Assembly: GCA_033782935.1 (NCBI GenBank)
Contig: JAWQEG010000630.1
Coordinates: 2,760,501-2,824,500 of the forward strand
Length of the DNA: 64,000 nucleotides
Direction of reading: 5' to 3'
Source of the DNA: Petrolisthes cinctipes
Taxonomy: Eukaryota; Arthropoda; Malacostraca; Decapoda; Porcellanidae
Shown here: piece after piece, positions 24,351-37,225 of the stretch
Position numbering within the stretch: the stretch's first letter is position 1
Layout of the letters: the number at the start of each line of letters is the position of its first letter
The notes under the pieces: model-generated
What the model was told of the DNA's origin: nothing
The model's input: only the letters and a program-made list of their open reading frames with translations
The model's database searches: none
Program-made: the position numbers and the translations under genes

Positions 24351-25380
24351 ATTGATATTTTAAGTGCCTAAAGTCGATATGTGCATGCATCTTCTGTACC
24401 CGTTTATATCTCAAATTCAGTCTCAATACACCCTAAAATTCGATATTTTTGTGTACCAGAAGCGATCTGTACATGCCTACTCCGTGTTAGAGTATTTTCA
24501 AAATACAGGCCCAAAATAGGCTCAAAATCGATATTTTGGGTGCCCAAACTCGATATGTAAATGCATCTTCAGTACCCGTTTATATCCTAAATTCAGGTTT
24601 AAAACACTCGAAAATTCGATATTTTTGGGTCACAGAAGCGATTTGTACATGCCTTCTCCTTGCTAGAATGTTTTCAAGATACAGACCCAAAACATAATCA
24701 AAATCGATATTTTAGGTGTAAAAAGTCGATATGTGCATGCATCTTCAGTACCCGTTTATATCTCAAATTCAGGCTCAAAATATCCGAAAATTCAACATTT
24801 TTGGGTCCCAGAAGCGATCTGTACATGCCTACTCAGTGCTAGAATGTTTTCAAAATATAGGCTCAAAACATGCTAAAAATCGATATTAAATGTGTCCAAA
24901 GTCGATATGTGCATGCATCTTCTGTACCCGTTTATATCTAAAATTCTGACTCAAAACACCCGAAAATTCGATATTTTTGGGTTCCAGAAGCGATCTGTAC
25001 ATGCTTACTCAGTGCTAGAGTATTTTCAAAATACAGGCCCAAATCATGCTAAAAATCGATATTTTAGGTGCACAAAGTCGATATGTGCATGCATCTTCTG
25101 TACTCGTTTATATCTCAAATTCAGGCTCAAAACACCCGAAAATTCGATATTTTTGGGTCCCAGAAGCGATCTGTACATGCCTAGTCCGTGTTAGAGTATT
25201 TTCAATATACAGGCACAAAACATGCTGAAAATCGATATTTTAGGTGCCCAAAGTCAGTATGTGTATGCATCTTCTGTACCCGTTTATTTCCCAAATTCAG
25301 GCTCAAAACTCCCGAAAATTCGATATTTTTTGGTCCCAGAAGAGAACTGTACATGCCTACTCAGTGTTAGAGTATTTTCA

Positions 25381-25391
25381 CAAAACATGCT
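25381..25391 (+). other. 11-bp deletion at a chimeric monomer (site 1)
   Basis: TATTTTCA is followed directly by CAAAACATGCTC, so 11 bp (normally CAATACAGGCC or similar) are missing between 25,380 and 25,381. The flanks share CA/CAA, compatible with slippage or microhomology. The same deletion occurs at 54,049/54,050 (offset 28,669). Just upstream the monomer reads TCAGTGTTAGAG, a mixture of the CAGTGCTAGAAT and CCGTGTTAGAG states, so a recombination point lies at about 25,373. Confidence 0.85.
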
Positions 25392-25392
25392 C

Positions 25393-28300
25393 AAAATCGA
25401 TATTTTGGGTGCCCAAAGTCGATATGTGCATGCATCTTCTGTACCCGTTTACATCCCAAATTCAGGTTTAAAACACTCGAATATTCGATATTTTTGGGTC
25501 ACAGAAGCGACCTGTACATGCCTACTCCTTGCTAGAATGTTTTCAAGATACAGACCCAAACCATAATCAAAATCGATATTTTAGGTGCAAAAAGTCGATA
25601 TGTGCATGCATCTTCAGTACCCGTTTATATCTCAAATTCAGGCTCAAAACACCCGAAAATTCAATATTTTTGGGTCCCAGAAGCGATGTGTACATGTCTA
25701 CTCAGTGCTCGAATTTTTTCAAAATATAGGCTCGAAACATGCTAAAAATCGACATTTTAGGTGCCCAAAGTCGATATGTGCATTCATTTTCTGTACCCGT
25801 TTACATCCCAAATTCAGGTTTAAAACACTCGAAAATTTGATATTTTTGGGTCACAGAAGCGATCTGTACATGCCTACTCCTTGCTAGAATGTTTTAAAGA
25901 TACAGACCCAAAACATAATCAAAATCGATATTTTAGGTGCAAAAAGTCGATATGTGCATGCATCTTCAGTACCCGTTTATATCTCAAATTCAGGCTCAAA
26001 ACACCCGAAAATTCAATATTTTTGGGTCCCTAAAGCGATGTGTACATGCCTACTCAGTACTAGAATGTTTTCAAGATACAGACCCAAAACATGCTAAAAA
26101 TCGATATTTAATGTGTCTAAAGTCAATATGTGCATGCATCTTCTGTACCCGTTTATATCTCAAATTCAGGCTCAAAACACCCGAAAATTCGATATTTTTG
26201 GGTCCCAGAAGCGATCTGTACATGCCTACTCCGTGTTAGAGTATTTTCAATATACAGGCCCAAAACATGCTAAAAATCGATATTTTAGGTGCACAAACAC
26301 GATATGTGCATGCATCTTCTGTACCCGTTTATATCTCAAAATCAGGCTCAAAACTCCCGAAAATTCGATATTTTTTGGTCCCAGAAGCGATCTGTACATG
26401 CCTACTCCGTGTTAGAGTATTTTCAATATACAGGCCCAAAACATGCTGAAAATCGATATTTTAGTTGCCCAAAGTCAATATGTGTATGCATCTTCTGTAC
26501 CCGTTTATATCCCAAATTAAGTCTCAAAACACCCGAAAATTCGATATTTTTGGGTCCCAGAAGCGATCTGTACATGCCTACTCAGTGCTAGAATATTTTC
26601 AAGATATGGGCCCAAAACAGGGTAAAAATTGATATTTTAAGTGCCTAAAGTCGATATGTGCATGCATCTTCTGTACCCGTTTATATCTCAAATTCAGGCT
26701 CAATACACCCTAAAATTCGATATTTTTGGGTCCTAGAAGCGATCTGTACATGCCTACTCCGTGTTAGAGTATTTTCAAAATACAGGCCCAAAACATGCTG
26801 AAAATCGATATTTTAGGTGCCCAAAGTCAATATGTGTATGCATCTTCTGTATCCGTTTATATCCCAAATTTAGGCTCGAAACACCCGAAAATTCGATATT
26901 TTTGGGTCCCAGAAGCGATCTGTACATGCCTACTCCTTGCTAGAATGTTTTCAAGATACAGACCCAAAACATAATCAAAATCGATATTTTAGGTGCAAAA
27001 AGTCGATATGTTCATGGATCTTCAGTACCCGTTTATATCTCAAATTCAGTCTCAAAAAACCCGAAAATTCAACATTTTTGGGTCCCAGAAGCGATCTGTA
27101 CATGCCTACTCAGTGCTAGAATGTTTTCAAAATATAGGCTCAAAACATGCTAAAAATCGATATTTAATGTGTCCAAAGTCGATATGTGCATGCATCTTCT
27201 GTACCCGTTTATGTCTCAAATTCAAGCTTAAAACACCCGAAAATTCGATATTTTTGGGTCCCAGAAGCGATGTGTACATGCTTACTCAGTGCTATATTTT
27301 TTTCAATGTATGGGCCCAAATCATTCTAAAAATCGATATTTTAGGTGCCCAAAGTCGATATGTGCATGCATCTTCTGTACACGTTTATATCTCAAATTCA
27401 GGCTCAAAACACCCGAAAATTCGATATTTTTGGGTCCCAGAAGCGATCTGTACATGCCTACTCCGTGTTAGAGTATTTTCAAAAATACAGGCCCAAAACA
27501 TGCTGAAAATCGATATTTTAGGTGCCCAAAGTCGATATGTGCATGCATCTTCTGTACCCGTTTATATCTCAAATTCAGGCTCAAAACAACCGAAAATTCG
27601 ATATTTTTTGGTCCCAGAAGCGATCTGTACATGCCTACTCAGTGCTAGAATATATTGAAGATATGGGCCCAAAACATGCTAAAAATCGACATTTTAGGTG
27701 CCCAAAGTCGATATGTGCATTCATTTTCTATACCCGTTTATATCTCAAATTCAGACTCAAAACACCCGAAAATTCGATATTTTTGGGTCCCAGAAGCGTA
27801 CTGTACATGTCTACTCCGTGTTAGAGTATTTTCACAATACAGGCCCAAACCATGCTAAAAATCGATATTTTAAGTGCAAAAAGTCGATATGTGCATGCAT
27901 CTTCTGTACCGGTTTATATCTCAAATTCAGGCTCAAAACACCCGAAAATTAAATTTGTTCGGGTCGATAAAGCGATGTGTACATGCCTACTCAGTGCTAG
28001 AATGTTTTCAAGATACAGAACCAAAACATGCTAAAAATCGATATTTAATGTGTCCAAAGTCAATATGTGCATGCATCTTCTGTACCCGTTTATATCTCAA
28101 ATTCAGGCTCAAAACACCCGAAAATTCGATATTTTTGGGTCCCAAAAGCGATCTATATATGCCTACTCAGTGCTAGAATATTTTCAAGATATACGCCCAA
28201 AACATGCTAAAAATCGATATTTTAGGTGCCCAAAGTCGATATGTGCATGCATCTTCTGTACACGTTTATATCTCAAATTCAGGCTTAAAACACACAAAAA

Positions 28301-28727
28301 TTCGATATCTTTGTGTCCCAGATGCGATCTGTACATGCCTACTCCGTGTTAGAGTATTTTCAAAATACAGCCCCAAAACATGCTCAAAATCGATATTTTA
28401 GGTGCCCAAAGTCGATACGTGCATGGATCTTCTTTACCCGTTTATATCCCAAATTCAGGTTCAAAACACTCTAAAATTCGATATTTTTGGGTTCCAGAAG
28501 CGATCTGTACATGCCTACTCAGTGCTAGAATATTTTCAAAATGTAGGCTCAAAAACCTGCAAAAAATCGATATTTTGGGTGTCCAAAGTCGATATGTGCA
28601 TGTATCTTCTATACCCATTTATATCTCAAATTCAGGCTCAAAACTCCCGAAAATTCGATATTTTTGGGTCCCAAAAGCGATCTGTACATGCCTTATCCGT
28701 GTTAGAGTATTTTCACAATACAGGCCC
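25393..28727 (+). repeat. 3,335-bp HOR (19-mer), copy 1
   Basis: A complete unit directly abutting its copy at 28,728-32,062. The length is 19 x 176 minus 9: one 11-bp loss at the junction and two 1-bp gains inside (TTTTCAAAAATACAGG near 27,481 and CTCAAAAACCTGC near 28,555). It contains the marker monomers CAGGGT, TTAAATTTGTTCGGGTCG (27,949) and TATATTTTTTTCAATG (27,292). Confidence 0.9.
27949..27966 (+). other. TTAAATTTGTTCGGGTCG marker monomer (first of four)
   Basis: The half-B box is replaced here by TTAAATTTGTTCGGGTCG followed by ATAAAGCGATGTG. Copies lie near 31,284 (with GTTTGGGTCG), 56,618 and 61,723, at spacings of 3,335, 25,334 and 5,105 bp. The variant ties the 3,335-bp and 5,105-bp HORs to a common ancestral segment. 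Confidence 0.88.
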
Positions 28728-28745
28728 AAAATCGATATTTTGGGT
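28719..28745 (+). other. Junction of the 3,335-bp duplication
   Basis: The sequence passes from TACAGGCCCAAAA directly to TCGATATTTTGGG. The expected CATGCTAAAAA between them is absent (11 bp). The left side continues at 32,063 in the second copy and the right side is the copy-1 start at 25,393, so this is the exchange point. It falls within repeated AAAA tracts of one monomer. Confidence 0.85.
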
Positions 28746-31700
28746 GCCCAAAGTCGATATGTGCATGCATCTTCTGTACCCGTTTACATCCCAAATTCAG
28801 GTTTAAAACACTCGAATATTCGATATTTTTGGGTCACAGAAGCGACCTGTACATGCCTACTCCTTGCTAGAATGTTTTCAAGATACAGACCCAAACCATA
28901 ATCAAAATCGATATTTTAGGTGCAAAAAGTCGATATGTGCATGCATCTTCAGTACCCGTTTATATCTCAAATTCAGGCTCAAAACACCCGAAAATTCAAT
29001 ATTTTTGGGTCCCAGAAGCGATGTGTACATGTCTACTCAGTGCTCGAATTTTTTCAAAATATAGGCTCGAAACATGCTAAAAATCGACATTTTAGGTGCC
29101 CAAAGTCGATATGTGCATTCATTTTCTGTACCCGTTTACATCCCAAATTCAGGTTTAAAACACTCGAAAATTTGATATTTTTGGGTCACAGAAGCGATCT
29201 GTACATGCCTACTCCTTGCTAGAATGTTTTCAAGATACAGACCCAAAACATAATCAAAATCGATATTTTAGGTGCAAAAAGTCGATATGTGCATGCATCT
29301 TCAGTACCCGTTTATATCTCAAATTCAGGCTCAAAACACCCGAAAATTCAATATTTTTGGGTCCCTAAAGCGATGTGTACATGCCTACTCAGTACTAGAA
29401 TGTTTTCAAGATACAGACCCAAAACATGCTAAAAATCGATATTTAATGTGTCTAAAGTCAATATGTGCATGCATCTTCTGTACCCGTTTATATCTCAAAT
29501 TCATTCTCAAAACACCCGAAAATTCGATATTTTTGGGTCCCAGAAGCGATCTGTACATGCCTACTCCGTGTTAGAGTATTTTCAATATACAGGCCCAAAA
29601 CATGCTAAAAATCGATATTTTAGGTGCACAAACACGATATGTGCATGCATCTTCTGTACCCGTTTATATCTCAAAATCAGGCTCAAAACTCCCGAAAATT
29701 CGATATTTTTTGGTCCCAGAAGCGATCTGTACATGCCTACTCCGTGTTAGAGTATTTTCAATATACAGGCCCAAAACATGCTGAAAATCGATATTTTAGT
29801 TGCCCAAAGTCAATATGTGTATGCATCTTCTGTACCCGTTTATATCCCAAATTAAGTCTCAAAACACCCGAAAATTCGATATTTTTGGGTCCCAGAAGCG
29901 ATCTGTACATGCCTACTCAGTGCTAGAATAATTTCAAGATATGGGCCCAAAACAGGGTAAAAATTGATATTTTAAGTGCCTAAAGTCGATATGTGCATGC
30001 ATCTTCTGTACCCGTTTATATCTCAAATTCAGGCTCAATACACCCTAAAATTCGATATTTTTGGGTCCTAGAAGCGATCTGTACATGCCTACTCCGTGTT
30101 AGAGTATTTTCAAAATACAGGCCCAAAACATGCTGAAAATCGATATTTTAGGTGCCCAAAGTCAATATGTGTATGCATCTTCTGTATCCGTTTATATCCC
30201 AAATTTAGGCTCGAAACACCCGAAAATTCGATATTTTTGGGTCCCAGAAGCGATCTGTACATGCCTACTCCTTGCTAGAATGTTTTCAAGATACAGACCC
30301 AAAACATAATCAAAATCGATATTTTAGGTGCAAAAAGTCGATATGTTCATGGATCTTCAGTACCCGTTTATATCTCAAATTCAGTCTCAAAAAACCCGAA
30401 AATTCAACATTTTTGGGTCCCAGAAGCGATCTGTACATGCCTACTCAGTGCTAGAATGTTTTCAAAATATAGGCTCAAAACATGCTAAAAATCGATATTT
30501 AATGTGTCCAAAGTCGATATGTGCATGCATCTTCTGTACCCGTTTATGTCTCAAATTCAAGCTTAAAACACCCGAAAATTCGATATTTTTGGGTCCCAGA
30601 AGCGATGTGTACATGCTTACTCAGTGCTATATTTTTTTCAATGTATGGGCCCAAATCATTCTAAAAATCGATATTTTAGGTGCCCAAAGTCGATATGTGC
30701 ATGCATCTTCTGTACACGTTTATATCTCAAATTCAGGCTCAAAACACCCGAAAATTCGATATTTTTGGGTCCCAGAAGCGATCTGTACATGCCTACTCCG
30801 TGTTAGAGTATTTTCAAAAATACAGGCCCAAAACATGCTGAAAATCGATATTTTAGGTGCCCAAAGTCGATATGTGCATGCATCTTCTGTACCCGTTTAT
30901 ATCTCAAATTCAGGCTCAAAACAACCGAAAATTCGATATTTTTTGGTCCCAGAAGCGATCTGTACATGCCTACTCAGTGCTAGAATATATTGAAGATATG
31001 GGCCCAAAACATGATAAAAATCGACATTTTAGGTGCCCAAAGTCGATATGTGCATTCATTTTCTATACCCGTTTATATCTCAAATTCAGACTCAAAACAC
31101 CCGAAAATTCGATATTTTTGGGTCCCAGAAGCGTACTGTACATGTCTACTCCGTGTTAGAGTATTTTCACAATACAGGCCCAAACCATGCTAAAAATCGA
31201 TATTTTAAGTGCAAAAAGTCGATATGTGCATGCATCTTCAGTACCCGTTTATATCTCAAATTCAGGCTCAAAACACCCGAAAATTAAATTTGTTTGGGTC
31301 GATAAAGCGATGTGTACATGCCTACTCAGTGCTAGAATGTTTTCAAGATACAGAACCAAAACATGCTAAAAATCGATATTTAATGTGTCCAAAGTCAATA
31401 TGTGCATGCATCTTCTGTACCCGTTTATATCTCAAATTCAGGCTCAAAACACCCGAAAATTCGATATTTTTGGGTCCCAAAAGCGATCTATATATGCCTA
31501 CTCAGTGCTAGAATATTTTCAAGATATACGCCCAAAACATGTTAAAAATCGATATTTTAGGTGCCCAAAGTCGATATGTGCATGCATCTTCTGTACACGT
31601 TTATATCTCAAATTCAGGCTTAAAACACACAAAAATTCGATATCTTTGTGTCCCAGATGCGATCTGTACATGCCTACTCCGTGTTAGAGTATTTTCAAAA

Positions 31701-32062
31701 TACAGCCCCAAAACATGCTCAAAATCGATATTTTAGGTGCCCAAAGTCGATACGTGCATGCATCTTCTTTACCCGTTTATATCCCAAATTCAGGTTCAAA
31801 ACACTCTAAAATTCGATATTTTTGGGTTCCAGAAGCGATCTGTACATGCCTACTCAGTGCTAGAATATTTTCAAAATGTAGGCTCAAAAACCTGCAAAAA
31901 ATCGATATTTTGGGTGTCCAAAGTCGATATGTGCATGTATCTTCTGTACCCATTTATATCTCAAATTCAGGCTCAAAACTCCCGAAAATTCGATATTTTT
32001 GGGTCCCAAAAGCGATCTGTACATGCCTTATCCGTGTTAGAGTATTTTCACAATACAGGCCC
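28728..32062 (+). repeat. 3,335-bp HOR (19-mer), copy 2
   Basis: Second adjacent copy. I saw only scattered differences from copy 1: TCATTCTC versus TCAGGCTC near 29,500, AATAATTTC versus AATATTTTC near 29,930, CAGTACCCG versus CTGTACCGG near 31,240, and GTTTGGGTCG versus GTTCGGGTCG near 31,293. At its end the sequence reads GGCCCAAAACATGCTAAAAA, whereas copy 1 jumps from GGCCCAAAA straight to TCGATATTTTGGG. Confidence 0.9.
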
Positions 32063-35000
32063 AAAACATGCTAAAAATCGATATTATAGGAGCCCAAAGT
32101 CGATATGTGCATGCATCTTCTGTACCCGTTTATATCTCAAATTCAGGCTCAAAACTCCCGAAAATTCGATATTTTTGGGTCCCAGAAGCGATCTGTACAT
32201 GCCTACTCAGTGCTAGAATATTTTCAAGATATGGGCCCAAAACAGGGTATAAATCGATATTTTAAGTGCCTAAAGTCGATATGTGCATGCATCTTCTGTA
32301 CCCGTTTATATCTCAAATTCAGGCTCAATACTCCCGAAAATTCGATATTTTTGGGTCCTTGAAGCGATCTGTACATGCCTACTCCGTGTTAGAGTATTTT
32401 CAATATACAGGCCCAAAACATGCTAAAAATCGATATTATAGGTGCCCAAAGTCAATATGTGTATTCATCTTCTATATCCGTTTATATCCCAAATTCAGGT
32501 TAAAAACACTCTAAAATTCGATATTTTTGTGTACCAGAAGCGATCTGTACATGCCTACTCAGTGCTAGAATATTTTCAAAATGTAGGCCCAAAACATGCT
32601 AAAAATCGATATTTTGGGTACCCAAAGTCGATATGTGCATGCATCTTCTGTACCCGTTTATATCTCAAATTCAGGCTCAAAACACCCGAAAATTCGATAT
32701 TTTTGGGTCCCAGAAGCGATCTGTACATGCCTACTCTGTGTTAGAATATGTTTAAAATACAGGCCAAAAACATGCTGAAAATCAATATTTTAGGTGCCCA
32801 AAGTCAATATGTGTATGCATCTTCTGTACCCGTTTATTTCCCAAATTCAGGCTCAAAACACCCTAAAATTCGATATTTTTTGGTCCCAGAAGCGATCTGT
32901 ACATGCCTACTCCGTGTTAGAGTATTTTCAATATACAGGCCCAAAACATTATTAAAATCGAAATTTTAGGTGCCCAAAGTTAATATGTGTATGCATCTTC
33001 TGTACCCGTTTATTTCCCAAATTCAGGCTTAAAACACTCGAAAATTCGATATTTTTGTGTACCAGAAGCGATCTGTACATGCCTACTCCGTGATAGAGTA
33101 TTTTCAAAATACAGGTCTAAAACATGCTCAAAATCGATATTTTGGGTGCCCAAAGTCGATATGTGCATGCATCTTCTGTACCCGTTTACATCCCAAATTC
33201 AGGTTTAAAACACTCGAAAAAAAATTCTTTTGAGGTCACAGAAGCGATCTGTACATGCCTAGTCCTTGCTAGAATGTTTTCAAGATACAGACCCAAAACA
33301 TAATCAAAATCGATATTTTAGGTGCAAAAAGTAGATATGTGCATGCATCTTCAGTACCCGTTTATATCTCAAATTCAGGCTCAAAACACCCGAAAATTCA
33401 ACATTTTTTGTTCCCAGAAGCGATGTGTACATGCCTACCCAGTACTAGAATGTTTTCAAAATATAGGCTCAAAACATGCTAAAAATCGACATTTAATGTG
33501 TCCAAAGTCGATATGTGCATGCATCTTCTGTACCCGTTTATATCTCAAATTCAGGCTCAAAACACCCGAAAATTCGATATTTTTGGGTCCCAGAAGCGAT
33601 CTGTACATGCCAACTCAGTGCTAGAATGTTTTCAAAATATAGGCTCAAAATATGCTACAAATCGGTATTTTAGGTGTCCAAAGTCGATATGTGCATGCAT
33701 CTTCTGTACCCGTTTATATCTCAATTTCAGGCTCAAAACACCCGGAAATTCGATATTTTTGGGTCCCTGAAGCGATCTGTACATGCCTACTCAGTGCTAG
33801 AATTTTTTCAAAATATGGGCCCAAAAAATGCTAAAAATCGATATTTTAAATGCAAAAAGTCGATATGTGCATGCATCTTCTGTACCCGTTTATATCTCAA
33901 ATTCAGGCTCAGAACACACGAAAATTCGATATTTTTGGTTCCCAGAAGCGATCTGTACATGCCTACTCCGTGTTAGAGTATTTTCAAAATACAGGCCCAA
34001 AACATGCTGGAAATCAATATTTTAGGTGCCCAAAGTCAATATGTGTATTTATCTTCTATACCCGTTTATTTCCCAAATTCAGGCTCAAAACACCCGAAAA
34101 TTCGATATTTTTGGGTCCCAGAAGTGATCTGTACATGCCTACTCAGTGCTAGAATTGTTTCAATATATGGGCCCAAAACATGCTAAAAATCGATATTTTA
34201 AGTGCAAAAAGTCGATATGTGCATGCATCTTCTGTACCCGTTTATATCTCAAGTTTATGCTCAAAACACCCGAAAATTCGATATTTTTAGTTCCCAGAAG
34301 CGATCTGTACATGCCTACTCCGTGTTAGAATATTTTCAAAATACCGGCGCAAAACATGCTGAAAATCAATATTTTAGGTGCCCAAAATCGATATGTGCAT
34401 GCATCTTCTGTACCCGTTTATATCTCAAATTCAGGTTCAGAACACCCAAAAATTCGATATTTTTGGGTCCCAGAAGCGATCTGTACATGCCTACTCCGTG
34501 TTAGAGTATTTTCAATATACAGGCCCAAAACATGCTTAAAATCGATATTTTAGGTGCCCAAAGTTAATATGTGTATGCATCTTCTGTATTCGTTTATTTC
34601 CCAAATTCAGGCTCAAAACACTCGAAAATTCGATATTTTTGTGTACCAGAAGCGATCTGTACATGCCTACTCCGTGTTAGAGTATTTTCAAAATACAGGC
34701 CCAAAATAGGCTCAAAATCGATATTTTGGGTGCCCAAACTCGATATGTAAATGCATCTTCTGTACCCATTTATATCCTAAATTCAGGTTTAAAACACTCG
34801 AAAATTCGATATTTTTGGGTCACAGAAGCGATCTGTACATGCCTTCTCCTTGCTAGAATGTTTTCAAGATACAGACCCAAAACATAATCAAAATCGATAT
34901 TTTAGGTGCAAAAAGTCGATATGTGCATGCATCTTCAGTACCCGTTTATATCTCAAATTCAGGCTCAAAATATCCGAAAATTCAACATTTTTGGGTCCCA

Positions 35001-37225
35001 GAAGCGATCTGTACATGCTTACTCAGTGCTAGAGTATTTTCAAAATACAGGCCCAAATCATGCTAAAAATCGATATTTTAGGTGCACAAAGTCGATATGT
35101 GCATGCATCTTCTGTACTCGTTTATATCTCAAATTCAGGCTCAAAACACCCGAAAATTCGATATTTTTGGGTCCCAGAAGCGATCTGTACATGGCTACTC
35201 CGTGTTAGAGTATTTTCAAAATACAGGCCCAAAACATGCTGAAAATCAATATTTTAGGTGCCCAAAGTCGATATGTGCATGCATCTTCTGTACCCGTTTA
35301 TATCTCAAATTCAGGTTCTGAACACCCGAAAATTCGATATTTTTGGGTCCCAGAAGCGATCTGTACATGCCTAGTCCGTGTTAGAGTATTTTCAATATAC
35401 AGGCACAAAACATGCTGAAAATCGATATTTTAGGTGCCCAAAGTCAGTATGTGTATGCATCTTCTGTACCCGTTTATTTCCCAAATTCAGGCTCAAAACT
35501 CCCGAAAATTCGATATTTTTTGGTCCCAGAAGAGAACTGTACATGCCTACTCAGTGCTAGAATATATTGAAGATATAGGCCCAAAACATGCTAAAAATCG
35601 ATATTTTAGGTGCCCAAATTCGATATGTACATTCATCTTCTGTACCCGTTTATATCTCAAATTCAGGCTCAAAATACCCGAAAATTCGATATTTTTGGGT
35701 CCCAGAAGCGATCTGTACATGCCTACTCAGTGCTAGAATATTTTCAAAATATAGGCTCAAAACATGCTAAAAATCGATATTTTAGGTGTCCAAAGTCGAT
35801 ATGTGCATGTATCTTCTGTACCCGTTTATATCTAAAATTCAGGCTCAAAACACCCGAAAATTCGATATTTTTGGTTCTCAGAAGCGATCTGTACATGCCT
35901 ACTCCGTGTTAGAGTATTTTCAAAATACAGGCGCAAAACATGCTGGAAATTAATATTTTTGGTGCCCAAAGTCAATATGTGTATTCATCTTCTGTACCCG
36001 TTTATATCTAAAATTCAGGCTCAAAACACCCGAAAATTCGATATTTTTGGTTCTCAGAAGCGATCTGTACATGCCTACTCCGTGTTAGAGTATTTTCAAA
36101 ATACAGGCGCAAAACATGCTGGAAATTAATATTTTTGGTGCCCAAAGTCAATATGTGTATTCATCTTCTGTACCCGTTTATATCCCAAATTCAGGTTCAA
36201 AACACTTAAAAATTCGATATTTTTGGGTCCCAGAAGCGATCTATATATGCCTACTCAATGCTAGAATATTTTCAAGATATACGCTCAAAACATGCTAAAA
36301 ATCGATATTTTAGGTGCCCAAAGTCGATATGTGCATGCATCTTCTGTACCCGTTTATATCTCAAATTCAGACTTAAAACACACAAAAATTCGATATCTTT
36401 GTGTCCCAGAAGCGATCTGTAGATGCCTACTCCGTGTTAGAGTATTTTCAAAATACAGGCCCAAAACATGCTCAAAATCGATATTTTAGGTGCCCAAAGT
36501 CGATATGTGCATGCATCTTCTTTACCCGTTTATATCCCAAATTAAGGTTCAAAACACTCTAAAATTCGATATTTTTGGGTCCCAGAAGCGATCTGTACAT
36601 GCCTACTCCGTGTTAGAATATTTTCAAAATACAGGCCCAAAACATGCTGAAAATCAATATTTTAGGTGCCCAAAGACGATATGTGCATTCATCTTCTGTA
36701 CCCGTTTATATCTCAAATTCAGGTTCAGAACACCCGAAAATTCGATATTTTTGGGTCCCAGAAGCGATCTGTACAAGCCTACTCCGTGTTAGATTATTTT
36801 CAATATACAGCCACAACACATGCTGAAAATCGATATTTTAGGAGCCCAAAGTCAATATGTGTATGCATCTTCTGTACCCGTTTATTTCCCAAATTCAGAC
36901 TCAAAACACCCGAAAATTCGATATTTTTTGGTCCCAGAAGAGAACTGTACATGCCTACTCAGTGCTAGAATATATTGAAGATATGGGCCCAAAACATGCT
37001 AAAAATCGATATTTTAGGTGCCCAAAGTCGATATGTACATTCATCTTCTGTACCCGTTTATATCTCAAATTCAGGCTCAAAATACCCGAAAATTCGATAT
37101 TTTTGGGTCCCAGAAGCGATCTGTACATGCCTACTCAGTGCTAGAATGTTTTCGAAATATAGGCTCAAAACATGCTAAAAATCGATATTTTAGGTGTCCA
37201 AAGTCGATATGTGCATGCATCTTCT
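32063..37225 (+). repeat. Diverged block between the 3,335- and 3,872-bp HORs
   Basis: About 29 monomers. 32.06-32.75 kb matches 57.40-58.08 kb (offset 25,334). At 33,221-33,233 the normal TTCGATATTTTTGGG block is replaced by a scrambled A/T stretch with no length change. From 33.6 kb the block is the long-range copy of 18-22 kb, ending at the start of the triplicated unit. Confidence 0.82.
33221..33233 (+). other. Scrambled half-B box (first of three)
   Basis: Here CACTCGAAAA is followed by AAAATTCTTTTGAGGTCACA rather than TTCGATATTTTTGGGTCACA. Relatives with ACAATTCTTTTGGGG lie at 58,731-58,743 and 63,836-63,850 (offset 5,105). Total length is unchanged, so the register is kept although about ten bases differ together. 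The CpG and the TTCGATA core are lost. Confidence 0.85.

Larger units (their letters stand above)
18130..24440 (+). repeat. 6.3-kb long-range segment, copy 1
   Basis: Corresponds to 33,600-39,206. The offset starts at 15,470 bp, drops to 15,294 near 19 kb, to 15,118 by 20 kb and to 14,590 by 22.8 kb, then rises to 14,766 by 23.6 kb. Every step is a multiple of 176 bp. The two copies therefore differ by whole-monomer losses and gains: 704 bp net, or four monomers. Confidence 0.85.
20665..25392 (+). repeat. Diverged monomer block before the 3,335-bp HOR
   Basis: About 27 monomers. Near 20,760-21,110 two adjacent monomers share GGTTCTCAGAAGCG and GCTGGAAATTAATATTTTTGG. The same pair occurs at 35.88-36.23 kb, but 52.25 kb has only one. 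The block includes GTCAATGCATC (23.68 kb) and the first CAGGGT monomer. A monomer with GTCAGTATGTGTATGC links 20,328 and 25,256 at 4,928 bp (28 monomers), a trace of an older long period. Confidence 0.8.

Noticed and set aside
26993..27658. 221-codon open frame (also at 30,328, 55,662 and 60,767)
   Set aside because: It exists only because one monomer lost its TAG (CTATATTT for CTAGAATT) and a later 1-bp gain shifted the frame. It lies wholly in satellite and has no independent sign of coding.
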